64,000 bases of DNA from Cepaea nemoralis (GCA_014155875.1 JACEFZ010011668.1:25001-89000); one strand, 5' to 3'; shown: positions 50,143 to 61,923, counted from the stretch's first letter. A program made the numbers and translations. The notes: generated from the letters alone by a model not told the origin.

Positions 50143-52085
50143 ATTAGTTAGTCGCCTTCATCGACCTCACAGAGGCATTTGACCTCGTGTGCAGAAGCAA
50201 CCTTTGTAAGGTCCTTGAAAAGGTTGGATGTCCACCCACCCTTCTTAGTCTCGTGAAATCATTCCACGAAAACATGCAGGGAACCATTTTAATTAACGGC
50301 TCAACACCCCAGTCCATTCAGCATCAGCAGCAGAGTAAAGCAGGGCTGCGTGCTTGCTCCTACAGTCTTTGGTATCTTCTTCGCCGTTCTCTTAAGACAG
50401 GCATTTGGGACTGCCATTGAAGGCATATACCTCCACACAAGATCTGATGGCAAACTATTTAACCCACCAAGACTCAATGCAAAGATCAAAATAAGATCAA
50501 GATGCGTAAGAGAACTACTTTTTGCAGATGATGCAGCACTGACTACTCATACAGCAGAAGATCTGCAAATGCTCATAGATCGTTTTGCAGCCGCCTGCAA
50601 AGACTTTGGGCTCACCATTAGCTTAAATAAAACACAGGTGTCAGGGTCTTAAACTTGGCTCGCTAACCTAACACATGTGAGACAGTACAAGTACAACGTG
50701 ATTCGACTTAAGACTCAACGACACAACGTTCAATGGATTTATTTACAGATCATATACAGTACGATGATCACTACAAGATATACTTGATACTTCAATACAC
50801 TTACATACACAATACAGCTCACAGTCTATCTCTCAAGATGTCCAGACACTCGACTTTCAGGCACAGAAACCACACAACGCCTTTCTCTCATCATGCGTCC
50901 AGTCGAGTCAACGTCCCAGAGCTGTCTGCCTATCGCTCGCAACTTGCCTCCCACCTGAAGTGGCTTCACGAGGCATGCGTGCGTCTTGCGTCGTCCTTGC
51001 CTGACCGCTGGCCGTCTCGTCAGCCAGCAACCTCGCAGGCAGGTAACTACTACTCGCCTGGCGGCGTAACGAAGTTACGGCATCCCTGCTGGGGACTAAG
51101 TCGCCTGGCGGGCGTAACGATGTCACTGCATCACTGCACTATTCTAGACTCTGACAACAGGTGATGAAACAAGATGCTGGTGCGCCTCCGTCAATCAAAA
51201 TTTCTAATTACGAATTGAAGGTCGTCCACGAGTTTGTGTATTTGGGGTCGACAATATCAGATAATCTTTCATTAGAGACAGAAATCGACAGACGCATTGG
51301 AAAGGCAGCCACAACATTTTCCAGGCTAGCGAAAAGAGTTTGGGAGAATAATAGACTAACAGAGCGTACAAAATCTCAAGTATATAAAGCTCTTGTTGTT
51401 AGCACACTACTCTATGGGTCTGAATCCTGGACTCTGTACTCAAGACAGGAAAGGAAGTTGAATTCCTTCCACATGAGATGTCTGAGACGTATCCTGGGCA
51501 TAACATGGAAAGACCACATAACAAACAAACATGTGCTTGAAAAAGCAGATATTACCACCCTCCTAAAGCAAAGACGCCTCCGGTGGCTGGGCCACGTATC
51601 TCGAATGGAGGATGAACGTATTCCCGAAGATCTCCTATACGGAGAACTAGCCACAGGAAAAAGGCCAACCGGAAGACCCCCAAATGCGATATAGGGATGT
51701 GTGTAAACAAGATATGAAAACCCTTGGAATAGATCCAGACACGTGGGAAAGAGTTGCAACAGACAGATGCTCTTGGAGAAGAGATGTCCGAAACGGACTG
51801 GTGCTCTTTGAGCGCAATCTGATCCAACAAACTGAGGATAGGCGGCACAGGTTTAAAACGCAATCACTTACAGCGGGACTTGCTTCGTCTTACAGATGCG
51901 GAAACTGTGACAGGGATTGTCACTCTCACAGTCTATACAGTCTGGACTATACAGTCACCAATGGAAAAGACAAGAGTATCGGCAATCCAACAGCCCGCAC
52001 AGGTACACTGTGCATAATGCCACCGCCAGAATGCCAACACAAAAACCTCCACGAGAAATACAGTTCATTGTCGATGGAAACGGCA
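50143..52085 (+). pseudogene. LINE B, reverse transcriptase to C-terminal zinc motif
   Basis: A plus-strand LINE, 5' truncated at RT motif A. In order: 'FIDLTEAFDLVCRSNLCKVL' (50150-50210), the motif B region in a shifted frame ('VFGIFFAVLL'), 'RCVRELLFADDAALTTHTAE' (motif C, intact FADD, 50500-50550), 'GLTISLNKTQV', [solo LTR], 'ELKVVHEFVYLGSTISDNLS' (51200-51270), 'LLYGSESWTLYSRQERKLNS', 'FHMRCLRRILGITWKDHITN', 'LRWLGHVSRMEDERIPEDLL' and 'GNCDRDCHSHSL' (the C-terminal CxxC...H motif, 51905-51930). The 177-codon frame 51161-51694 is the best-preserved stretch. Confidence 0.82.
50639..51156 (-). mobile_element. Solo LTR with 5-bp target duplication (left arm)
   Basis: 518 bp with TGTCAG...CTGACA ends, flanked by 'acagg' at 50634-50638 and 51157-51161. 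An AATAAA on the minus strand (about 50736-50744) sets the orientation. It lies between codons of LINE B. The coding sequence resumes cleanly, so the internal region was lost by LTR-LTR recombination. It is not the same LTR as at 29813. Confidence 0.92.
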
Positions 52086-52089
52086 GTCA

Positions 52090-52250
52090 CCAGAAAGACT
52101 TCATTGACCCGCGTTTTATCTTATATGGCTCGGTCTCTTTCTGCAGGACGACCCGCCGAAAGAGCTGCACAAAGCACGAACTCCGTAGCTCCAGCGACGA
52201 CTCCCAGGAGACTCCTGAAAATGCACTCGTGAACTCAAAAGGCAAACCAG
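52090..52250 (-). mobile_element. SINE2, head-less fragment (left arm)
   Basis: 'atatggctcggtctctttct', 'aaagcacgaactccgtagct' and 'ccagcgacgactcccaggag' match the SINE2 body. The tRNA-like head is missing. Confidence 0.7.
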
Positions 52251-52655
52251 TAAATCCAGCAACAGCCGGCCACCATCGTTCCGACCATGCAGTTCATGCT
52301 ACAAAATGCGAACAGATCTAAAAGCATTCTACGCGAAATTCAAAGCTCACAGTGTCACGCCACGCACCCACTCAGTAGCAGGGCGACGGAACCATAGTCT
52401 CCTTAGTCGCCTCTTACGGCGTGCATGGTAGCCAACAGCGTCACTATTCTTTGCTCCTCCGTATGGGCCCCGGTCACACACGGACGAGACATGACATAAC
52501 GTCAACTAACAGTTGATATATATATATATACAAAGGGAACGTAATGTTCAATGAACGGAGTGATAATATCAACTTAAGCCACATAACACAGAAGAACAAT
52601 ACAAACCAGTAATCATTATCATCATGTATTAATCCTTTGCAGGACGTCATTCTCA
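52251..52655. other. Unassigned sequence with a short TA run
   Basis: No gene seen. A (TA)n run lies at 52517-52530. Confidence 0.3.
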
Positions 52656-52659
52656 TTAC

Positions 52660-52890
52660 CAGGGGTCTCCGTGGCCGGGAGATCAAGCCGCATGAATTGC
52701 TTACGAAAGTCATGAGTTCGTTTTCTAACTCCGTCATTACATTCACTGGTGCAGTTTTTCCTGTGGGCCTGGGGTCGTCATTGGAGCTCCGGAGTTCGTG
52801 TGAAGCATTCGGCAAGACGCCATGAGGAATGAAATCTGAACCGAATGGGATAGCACCGCGTGCAATGAAGCGGGCCCTCTCTTATTTAAC
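52660..52890 (+). mobile_element. SINE2, diverged copy (left arm)
   Basis: 'ggtctccgtggccgggagat' (A-box region), 'gggtcgtcattggagctccg', 'tgggatagcaccgcgtgcaa' follow the SINE2 order. The B box is decayed. Confidence 0.65.
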
Positions 52891-52934
52891 CCCGTATTTA
52901 TAACTCTCATTATTGCCCAACGTGTGAAATAAGA

Positions 52935-53195
52935 CTTTTTAACAAATATCTTAAAAGTCGAGAGGATCGACTTCATTCCACTGAGTTTTATCCCATATGT
53001 CTCGGTCTCTTTCCGCCGTTCGGCCTACCGAAAGCGTCGCACAAAGCACAAACTCCGTAGCTCCAGCGAAGACCCCCAGGAGTCTCTGAGAAAGATGCAC
53101 TCGTGAACCGAAAGACGTAGCACAGAATCAAACCTACAACCTTCGGAACGTGAGGCAGACGGCTTGACCACTTTGGCACGGGGACTCCCGAATTG
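52935..53195 (-). mobile_element. SINE2, near full length (left arm)
   Basis: Minus strand: 'ggagtccccgtgccaaagtg' (A box region), 'gtaggtttgattctgtg' (B box), body 'cttcgctggagctacggagt', 3' end 'gtcgatcctctcgacttttaa'-like. The mirror copy is at 55375-55625. Confidence 0.82.
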
Positions 53196-53249
53196 AATGA
53201 CATATGACGGAGTTACCGTATAACAGTACGTGGTACCACCTGCTTTCTG

Positions 53250-53615
53250 TTAGCGCCGTGTGTTGGGCAGCGATTACCAAACCCAACACACCAAAATCTG
53301 CCAACACGTAGGGCGAAGGAACATAACCGGGAGGGTTCAAGCCTTATCCTAGAGCGAGGAATTACAGCCTAAAGACTACATGTCATGGCAAGGTAGACCA
53401 GGGCCTAGTATGGGTTTGGCAACTGGTCTAGAATCGTAGTTCAGACAGTCGGACAGCTAGAGCATTGCATTGCAAATCCTGTAGTATCTGCAGCTGGTCT
53501 TATTCCAGACGTATTGGTGTTACCTTTCCACTGGAATAAAGAAGGCAGACAGAGAGAGGAAACATGCTGCGTGGGCAACATATGGTCTCTACAATTTATC
53601 TGAGTATAATTCCAT
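53250..53615 (+). repeat. Dispersed repeat R6, copy 2 (left arm)
   Basis: Related to 16120-16510 ('catgtcatggc', 'gcagctggtcttattccaga', 'cactggaataaag'). Class unknown. Confidence 0.55.
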
Positions 53616-53970
53616 CTCTGGTCCCCACCATGGGTTGTAGTTATTACGCATTTTTTAAAAGCACAATTAACTGTCGATCGTCAAACGGCAAGATGCCAGT
53701 AAAGTCTGCCGAACAGACTCTTCATTGTTTGCTAGTTTTCCTGGCTCGGGTGTCTTTACTGACCTGTGCCCACCTTGGTTTTTATTTTGAGTGGAGCAGA
53801 TCCAAGAGCCATCGTCGCAACACCCTGTTTATTCCCATGCGGGCCCCATCTCCATGTCCATCTTCAACAGCCAACGAAGTGTTCTAATACTGGTGGTACC
53901 AGTTACAATCTGAATAAGTGCTCGTCACGTGTTTCCTCTAAGTACTGAGTGTCGGCCAAACCCTTTAGTT
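53616..53970. other. Unassigned sequence (left arm)
   Basis: Frames of 107 and 60 codons here have no recognisable domain. The 107-codon one is kept in part in the mirror arm, which only reflects the duplication. Confidence 0.3.
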
Positions 53971-54084
53971 CAGTGGTTCTCAATCTTGTTTGGCTCATGA
54001 ACCCTTCCACCATATGTTCAGAATGTCATTCCTCCCCCCCCCCCTTTCCGCTTTCCAAAATGTAACCCCTCTCTTTAAGCCTCA

Positions 54085-54087
<3 letters not shown>

Positions 54088-54138
<51 letters not shown>

Positions 54139-54142
54139 ATAT
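54088..54142. repeat. (TA)n, left of the axis
   Basis: About 27 TA units with one phase break (tatta), about 140 bp from the axis. Confidence 0.95.
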
Positions 54143-54270
54143 CCACACGCTCACACAAAATTCAAGAGAGGGGGACGATCGGGTTTTGTGTGGTCCTGAA
54201 GCCAGTGTGAATCTGCTTATCTGCGATCTTAATTATCCTCCCCTTGGAAACCTTAATACCCTCCCCCCCC

Positions 54271-54286
54271 CCTCTTCCTCGGGAAA
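54271..54286. other. Palindrome spacer (axis)
   Basis: About 16 unpaired bases ('tcttcctcgggaaaaa') between a C-run (54261-54271) and a G-run (54290-54298). The exact limits are blurred by the homopolymers. Confidence 0.8.
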
Positions 54287-54419
54287 AAGGTGGGGGGGAG
54301 GGTATTAAGGTTTCCAAGGGGGAGGGATAATTAAGATTCGCAGATAAGCAGATTCACACTGGCTTCAGGACCACACAAAACCCGATCGTCCCCCTCTCTT
54401 GAATTTTGTGTGAGCGTGT

Positions 54420-54421
<2 letters not shown>

Positions 54422-54479
<58 letters not shown>
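54422..54479. repeat. (TA)n, right of the axis
   Basis: About 29 uninterrupted TA units; mirror of 54088-54142 but without the phase break. Confidence 0.95.
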
Positions 54480-54482
<3 letters not shown>

Positions 54483-54944
54483 TGAGGCTTAAAGAGAGGG
54501 GTTACATTTTGGAAAGCGGAAAGGGGGGGGGGGGAGGAATGAACATTCTGAACATATGGTGGAAGGGTTCATGAGCCAAACAAGATTGAGAACCACTGAA
54601 CTAAAGGGTTTGGCCGACACTCAGTACTTAGAGGAAACACGTGACGAGCACTTATTCAGATTGTAACTGGTACCCACCAGTATTAGAACACTTCGTTGGC
54701 TGTTGAAGATGGACATGGAGATGGGGCCCGCATGGGAATAAACAGGGTGTTGCGACGATGGCTCTTGGATCTGCTCCACTCAAAATAAAAACCAAGGTGG
54801 GCACAGGTCAGTAAAGACACCCGAGCCAGGAAAACTAGCAAACAATGAAGAGTCTGTTCGGCAGACTTTACTGGCATCTTGCCGTTTGACGATCGACAGT
54901 TAATTGTGCTTTTAAAAAATGCGTAATAACTACAACCCATGGTG

Positions 54945-55320
54945 GGACCAGAGATGGAATTATACTCAGATAAATTGTAGAGACCATATGTTGCCCACGC
55001 AGCATGTTTCCTCTCTCTGTCTGCCTTCTTTATTCCAGTGGAAAGGTAACACCAATACGTCTGGAATAAGACCAGCTGCAGATACTACAGGATTTGCAAT
55101 GCAATGCTCTAGCTGTCCGACTGTCTGAACTACGATTCTAGACCAGTTGCCAACCCATACTAGGCCCTGGTCTACCTTGCCATGACATGTAGTCTTTAGG
55201 CTGTAATTCCTCGCTCTAGGATAAGGCTTGAACCCTCCCGGTTATGTTCCTTCGCCCTACGTGTTGGCAGATTTTGGTGTGTTGGGTTTGGTAATCGCTG
55301 CCCAACACACGGCGCTAACA
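54945..55320 (-). repeat. R6, mirror copy (right arm)
   Basis: Reverse complement of 53250-53615. Confidence 0.6.
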
Positions 55321-55374
55321 GAAAGCAGGTGGTACCACGTACTGTTATACGGTAACTCCGTCATATGTCATTCA

Positions 55375-55625
55375 ATTCGGGAGTCCCCGTGCCAAAGTGG
55401 TCAAGCCGTCTGCCTCACGTTCCGAAGGTTGTAGGTTTGATTCTGTGCTACGTCTTTCGGTTCACGAGTGCATCTTTCTCAGAGACTCCTGGGGGTCTTC
55501 GCTGGAGCTACGGAGTTTGTGCTTTGTGCGACGCTTTCGGTAGGCGAACGGCGGAAAGAGACCGAGACATATGGGATAAAACTCAGTGGAATGAAAGTCG
55601 ATCCTCTCGACTTTTAAGATATTTG
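55375..55625 (+). mobile_element. SINE2, mirror copy (right arm)
   Basis: 'gggagtccccgtgccaaagt' A-box region, B box 'gtaggtttgattctg', body 'cttcgctggagctacggag'. Mirror of 52935-53195, differing by small indels. Confidence 0.82.
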
Positions 55626-55689
55626 TTAAAAAGTCTTTATTTCACACGTTGGGCAATAATGAGAGTTATAAATACGGGGTTAAATAAGA

Positions 55690-55910
55690 GAGGGCCCGCT
55701 TCATTGCACGCGGTGCTATCCCATTCGGTTCAGATTTCATTCCTCATGGCGTCTTGCCGAATGCTTCACACGAACTCCGGAGCTCCAATGACGACCCAGG
55801 CCCACAGGAAAAACTGCACAGTGAATGTAATGACGGAGTTAGAAAACGAACTCATGACTTTCGTAAGCAATTCATGCGGCTTGATCTCCCGGCCACGGAG
55901 ACCCCTGGTA
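55690..55910 (-). mobile_element. Diverged SINE2, mirror copy (right arm)
   Basis: Reverse complement of 52660-52890, with a short indel near 55797. Confidence 0.65.
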
Positions 55911-56309
55911 ATGAGAATGACGTCCTGCAAAGGATTAATACATGATGATAATGATTACTGGTTTGTATTGTTCTTCTGTGTTATGTGGCTTAAGTTGATA
56001 TTATCACTCCGTTCATTGAACATTACGTTCCCTTTGTATATATATATATATCAACTGTTAGTTGACGTTATGTCATGTCTCGTCCGTGTGTGACCGGGGC
56101 CCATACGGAGGAGCAAAGAATAGTGGACGCTGTTGGCTACCATGCACGCCGTAAGAGGCGACTAAGGAGACTATGGTTTCCGTCGCCCTGCTACTGAGTG
56201 GGTGCGTGGCGTGACACTGTGAGCTTTGAATTTCGCGTAGAATGCTTTTAGATCTGTTCGCATTTTGTAGCATGAACTGCATGGTCGGAACGATGGTGCC
56301 GGCTGTTGC

Positions 56310-56475
56310 TGGATTACTGGTTTGCCTTTTGAGTTCACGAGTGCATTTTCAGGAGTCTCCTGGGAGTCGTCGCTGGAGCTACGGAGTTCGTGCTTTGTGC
56401 AGCTCTTTCGGCGGGTCGTCCTGCAGAAAGAGACCGAGCCATATAAGATAAAACGCGGGTCAATGAAGTCTTTCT
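56310..56475 (+). mobile_element. Head-less SINE2, mirror copy (right arm)
   Basis: Reverse complement of 52090-52250. Confidence 0.7.
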
Positions 56476-56479
56476 GGTG

Positions 56480-58425
56480 ACTGCCGTTTCCATCGACAAT
56501 GAACTGTATTTCTCGTGGAGGTTTTTGTGTTGGCATTCTGGCGGTGGCATTATGCACAGTGTACCTGTGCGGGCTGTTGGATTGCCGATACTCTGTCTTT
56601 TCCATTGGTGACTGTATAGTCCAGACTGTATAGACTGTGAGAGTGACAATCCCTGTCACAGTTTCCGCATCTGTAAGACGAGCAAGTCCCGCTGTAAGTG
56701 ATTGCGTTTTAACCTGTGCCGCCTATCCTCAGTTTGTTGGATCAGATTGCGCTCAAAGAGCACCAGTCCGTTTCGGACATCTCTTCTCCAAGAGCATCTG
56801 TCTGTTGCAACTCTTTCCCACGTGTCTGGATCTATTCCAAGGGTTTTCATATCTTGTTTACACACATCCCTATATCGCATTTGGGGGTCTTCCGGTTGGC
56901 CTTTTTCCTGTGGCTAGTTCTCCGTATAGGAGATCTTCGGGAATACGTTCATCCTCCATTCGAGATACGTGGCCCAGCCACCGGAGGCGTCTTTGCTTTA
57001 GGAGGGTGGTAATATCTGCTTTTCAAGCACATGTTTGTTTGTTATGTGGGTCTTTCCATGTTATGCCCAGGATACGTCTCAGACATCTCATGTGGAAGGA
57101 ATTCAACTTCCTTTCCTGTCTTGAGTACAGAGTCCAGGATTCAGACCCATAGAGTAGTGTGCTAACAACAAGAGCTTTATATACTTGAGATTTTGTACGC
57201 TCTGTTAGTCTATTATTCTCCCAAACTCTTTTCGCTAGCCTGGAAAATGTTGTGGCTGCCTTTCCAATGCGTCTGTCGATTTCTGTCTCTAATGAAAGAT
57301 TATCTGATATTGTCGACCCCAAATACACAAACTCGTGGACGACCTTCAATTCGTAATTAGAAATTTTGATTGACGGAGGCGCACCAGCATCTTGTTTCAT
57401 CACCTGTTGTCAGAGTCTAGAATAGTGCAGTGATGCAGTGACATCGTTTACGCCCGCCAGGCGACTTAGTCCCCAGCAGGGATGCCGTAACTTCGTTACG
57501 CCGCCAGGCGAGTAGTAGTTACCTGCCTGCGAGGTTTGCTGGCTGACGAGACGGCCAGCGGTCAGGCAAGGACGACGCAAGACGCACGCATGCCTCGTGA
57601 AGCCACTTCAGGTGGGAGGCAAGTTGCGAGCGATAGGCAGACAGCTCTGGGACGTTGACTCGACTGGACGCATGATGAGAGAAAGGCGTTGTGTGGTTTC
57701 TGTGCCTGAAAGTCGAGTGTCTGGACATCTTGAGAGATAGACTGTGAGCTGTATTGTGTATGTAAGTGTATTGAAGTATCAAGTATATCTTGTAGTGATC
57801 ATCGTACTGTATATGATCTGTAAATAAATCCATTGAACGTTGTGTCGTTGAGTCTTAAGTCGAATCACGTTGTACTTGTACTGTCTCACATGTGTTAGGT
57901 TAGCGAGCCAAGTTTAAGACCCTGACACCTGTGTTTTATTTAAGCTAATGGTGAGCCCAAAGTCTTTGCAGGCGGCTGCAAACGATCTATGAGCATTTGC
58001 AGATCTTCTGCTGTATGAGTAGTCAGTGCTGCATCATCTGCAAAAAGTAGTTCTCTTACGCATCTTGATCTTATTTTGATCTTTGCATTGAGTCTTGGTG
58101 GGTTAAATAGTTTGCCATCAGATCTTGTGTGGAGGTATATGCCTTCAATGGCAGTCCCAAATGCCTGTCTTAAGAGAAACGGCGAAGAAGATACCAAAGA
58201 CTGTAGGAGCAAGCACGCAGCCCTGCTTTACTCTGCTGCTGATGCTGAATGACTGGGGTGTTGAGCCGTTAATTAAAATGGTTCCCTGCATGTTTTCGTG
58301 GAATGATTTCACGAGACTAAGAAGGGTGGGTGGACATCCAACCTTTTCAAGGACCTTACAAAGGTTGCTTCTGCACACGAGGTCAAATGCCTCTGTGAGG
58401 TCGATGAAGGCGACTAACTAATTAA
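56480..58425 (-). pseudogene. LINE B, mirror copy (right arm)
   Basis: A minus-strand copy of the 50143-52085 LINE. The motif B region is better preserved here than in the left arm: the frame 58378-58145 reads 'SISSRVKQGCVLAPTVFGIF', and 58212-57940 holds 'RELLFADDAALTTHTAEDLQ'. After the LTR, 57403-57023 reads 'KVVHEFVYLGSTISDNLSLE' but stops early at a one-base insertion after 'GITWKD', where the left arm stays open. Such reciprocal frame differences suggest consensus errors as well as true variants. Confidence 0.82.
57408..57927 (+). mobile_element. Solo LTR, mirror copy (right arm)
   Basis: 520 bp, TGTCAG...CTGACA, flanked by 'cctgt' at 57403-57407 and 57928-57932. Same insertion site as the left-arm copy. 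Confidence 0.92.
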
Positions 58426-58844
58426 CTATAGTATGTCCAGAAATTAATTCCGTCATTCACAATCAATTATTTTGAAAACTGTCTGTTGCATCGTTATGAA
58501 ATTTTTCCTGCCGTCTTATATTTACCCCCACCCAAGGAATATTTCTTTGATAGGTCCAACAGCAACTTAAATCATGAAAAGCGGCGACATTTCTTTGATG
58601 TGTTGATGAAAAACTAGTGATTTCTCGCTAACAAACTTGTTTTACTGTAATGCCAATGCCCCCACCAGTTCGGATGACAAACACAAGGCGTATCCAGATT
58701 CGTATGGGAGTGGGTGCATTGTCTGCTCTGCTGAGACGGAACATGATTACATGTTTTTCACGACGAATATAGTTGTGAATGTCTTTGTAGTGGGCTTCCT
58801 TCTTAACGGTCAAGATGTTGGACCTCTTTTCATTGAAAGTTTAT

Positions 58845-59270
58845 AGAATGATTCGTATGTTCGTGTGTTGTCCCCTTATTTAACAACGTGTTTCTTCTCA
58901 CGTTTTTGTTATGCCACAATATGTCAGTCCCCACAGCAATATTACTCTTCGGTTGGTATTCGATACGTCTAGAGCTTTTTGTTTTTTCAATGTCAGTTGT
59001 TTGTCACCGTTGAGGGCTCACGGAATTGAAAATTCATCACTGTGGAATACAACCTGTTGCCATTAACAAGTTGTATTGTTTATGCCGATGCTGTAATGTT
59101 TAGGGCCTGCAATTCTTCTGAATATTTGTAGCAAAATATCCCAGCTGGTGTGCACGTGGATTATGGTCTGCGATCTGCTCAGACCTTAATCTGTGTCGGA
59201 CGATTCCAGTAGGTTGATGACTGCTCTCGGTTGCATAAAATTCAATCCATCCTTTCTCCAATAGTCCTCT
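58845..59270 (-). pseudogene. Second Tc1-like fragment, mirror copy (right arm)
   Basis: Reverse complement of 49310-49710, with the same broken motifs. Confidence 0.42.
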
Positions 59271-59277
59271 TACACTT

Positions 59278-60735
59278 TCAACACATGGTCCTCACATTTT
59301 TCCAGTAACTTTTATCAATATCTAATAGCGCGGACTGGATTAGTATCTTGACGTCATACAATTTGAATATAGTATTGTCAGCTGCCACCTGTCCTTTAAA
59401 TTTAGCCCACACAAGTTCTATAGGGTTAAAATGAGAATTGTACGGCAGAAGTCTCAAGCATCCATGACGATGCTCTTCTATCAACTTGTCGATTTGATAT
59501 CTCTTGCTTTTTGGTGTCTGTGTTTACAAGGGACAACAATTCTAGCTAGAAATACGTTTCTGGAAATGGTATGTTTTCCATTCGGAGCCATATCTTTATT
59601 GCTCTCTTTGTGCTCGATGCTGTAGGTATTTTGTCTTCTTGGGCAACAACATTGATATCATGCATTGTCCATAATTGGACACGACGGTCTATCTAGGGAT
59701 GGAAGCACAGTATTCTCGAGACAATCTCTAAATACATTACCATTCATCTTATTATGATAATCCCTATTATCTGTATGCTTTGATACGAACACGAGCCCAG
59801 CATTCTGTTGTAAGCCATTATGCGTATTACCAGCATGGGCCATGACCAAAAGCTGTCCTATACTGCTGGGCACATATCGCTTTATCTGTCCATCCACTGA
59901 CTTGCCATTCCTTATCACTTGTGTGGTGCGCATTGATCTACATTTCATCCAAACACACTATGCCATAATTTTCTTTGCGCATTTCCCTTATTTCACGTAG
60001 GTATCTGATTTTCAAGGCTCCTAAATGGGGTTGCTCGCAAAGAATATTTCTACCGCCCTTGTACTTTCTAAAAGTGGAGATAATGCCCTTATAATTTTCC
60101 ACAAAGTTGTTTTGGATAGCTCTATGTTATTGTTCTTTCTCAACCAAACCCTAAGTTTTCATACAATCACTTGTTTCTTTGGCATCCAGCATTTTATAAT
60201 GCTGGATAATCCTGGATATAAAATCCAAATTTTTATAATTTTAGGACTCTCCGTGGCGAAGTGGTCAAGCCTTTTGACTCGGGCTCCAAAGGTTGTGGGT
60301 TCGATTCCGGGCCGCATCCTTCGGTTCACGAGTTAAATTTTTCAGGAGACTTCTGTGGGTCGTCGCTAGAGCTGCGAGTTCGTGCTTTGTGCGATGCTTT
60401 CCGCGCTGCGGAAAGAGACCGAGACATATGGGATAGAACCCGGTGCAATGACGTCGACCCTGTCGACTTTTAAGCGACGTTTTTAAAGCATTTTTATAAT
60501 AGCTCACCTTATGACATCTTTGTCAAAGCTGTCTACAATAACCTTTCTACCTACCGTTTGTTATTGCGTGGTGATTTAATTCCAGATTCTTGCACCCATC
60601 GACGAAATGACCGTTTACTCAACCAATGCATGCACTGTTCTTTTTTCGGAATTTGTAATAGTATAAAACAGTTTCCTGCGATCAGCTTCTTGACAAAAAT
60701 ATGTGTACAACTTCATAGCAATTCTTTGAAGTGTA
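59278..60735 (-). pseudogene. Tc1/mariner transposase, mirror copy (right arm)
   Basis: A minus-strand copy. The frame 59948-59658 gives the 'WAQIKR'-equivalent block ('SVDGQIKRYVPSSIGQLLVM' to 'CPIMDNA'), and 59484-59278 gives 'HGCLRLLPYNSHFNPIELVW' to 'DIDKSYWKNVRTM'. The terminal residues 'KSYWKNV' are in frame here, whereas the left arm is shifted after 'DIDK'. It has the same stop after MDNA and the same SINE2 split. Confidence 0.8.
60240..60489 (+). mobile_element. SINE2 in transposase, mirror copy (right arm)
   Basis: Flanked by 'atttttataat' at 60229-60239 and 60490-60500. Mirror of 48080-48328. Confidence 0.92.
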
Positions 60736-61680
60736 TACACAATTTCGCATTCAATCCCATTGAAAAATATTCACACATTTCAATGTTAGCGATAAGTGGT
60801 AAGATTTAAAAAAAAAACTAAAAAAAAACATATTAATCAGGTTTCATGAAATAACCCACATTTTGAGACACCTCTGAACAGTCCCAGTTTAAACAACGTG
60901 GGGTTCTTGGCATAAAGTCCAATCCCGTGAAACACGTAGAATATTCAACATTGAACGCTGATTGTCTGGCTACGGTGTAATACATTTAAAATTATGAACT
61001 TCATCTCTGACCCGTAAATTATATACCGCATATAAACAAACTTTGAAATCTGCTGTAAAATCTCCAGAACAAAAATTGTTTTGTTGGGTGGACATAATGA
61101 TAAGGTTATATGCTAAATCTCATCATTTTCCTTCAGTTGGTTACTGAGATATGGGATTTTATATTGGGACAGACAAAAGTAAACACACTATAACTGTGTC
61201 ATGTCAGCCAGAGGAATATTGTATGTCGAAGTGTTGGGTGTGTTTATGTTCCACCAGAGTCTAGAGCTTGATGGGGCACACGCTTAGAAATTCATAATTA
61301 AAAAAAAAAAAAAAAAAATAACAAACAAAGCGCGACACCTAAAACACAGAGAAGAGAATTAAAGATACAGACAGGGATGAATAATATAGTGAGGATGTGG
61401 AGGAAGTTGCAGGGGATAGCAAACGACAGGACGGCTTGGCGGGAATTGATTGTTGGCGTATGCTCCGATTGGGGAGGGGGGAAGGAGGATAAAGTGGAGA
61501 AGAGGAAGAGGATCAATAGTCACTGGTGTGGGACTGTCTTCTAATCACTGGCAGAGATTCGAGTCAGAAGTCCAGACAGACCGTTACAATGTTGTCATTG
61601 CATTTACTCAACTGGCCTTGTTATTTTCTACACACAGGTGTATCCTCGGTGTCGTGGATGTTATATGATTAAACGTGTTC
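60736..61680. other. Unassigned sequence, mirror of 46891-47830 (right arm)
   Basis: No supported gene. It contains A-runs (60805-60830, 61300-61320). Confidence 0.35.
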
Positions 61681-61681
<1 letters not shown>

Positions 61682-61725
<44 letters not shown>

Positions 61726-61767
61726 GACAGACAGGACAGACAGGCAGGCAGACAGACAGACAGCGAG

Positions 61768-61803
<36 letters not shown>

Positions 61804-61923
61804 GGCAGACAGACAGGCAGACAGACAGGCAGGCAGGCAGACAGGCAGGCAGGCAGAAAGACAGACAGACAGGCAGAAAGACAGACAGACAGGCAGAAAG
61901 ACAGACCGACAGACCGACCGACC

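Larger units (their letters stand above)
44549..54270 (+). repeat. Giant palindrome, left arm
   Basis: From here to the axis the sequence is the reverse complement of 54287-64000. Paired landmarks sum to about 108,549-108,569 (44549 with 64000, 48069 with 60500, 50639 with 57927, 53971 with 54598), so the arms are collinear apart from small indels. The outer end lies beyond the window edge on the right side, so the true arm length is unknown. Confidence 0.97.
53971..54598. mobile_element. hAT-like (MITE-type) element containing the palindrome axis
   Basis: Both ends read 'cagtggttctcaatcttg' inward (53971 rightwards on the plus strand, 54598 leftwards on the minus strand). This resembles the CAGTGGTTCTCAA termini of hAT/Charlie-type elements, with 'tcatgaacccttccacc' and 'aaaatgtaacccc' next. 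The two ends are inverted because the whole region is palindromic. The outer flanks ('ctttagtt' and 'aactaaag') are complements of each other rather than a direct 8-bp duplication, so one original end was probably lost when the palindrome formed. Confidence 0.5.

Noticed and set aside
53564..53887. 107-codon plus-strand frame near the palindrome
   Set aside because: No domain. Its partial preservation at 54940-54683 is explained by the inverted duplication itself.
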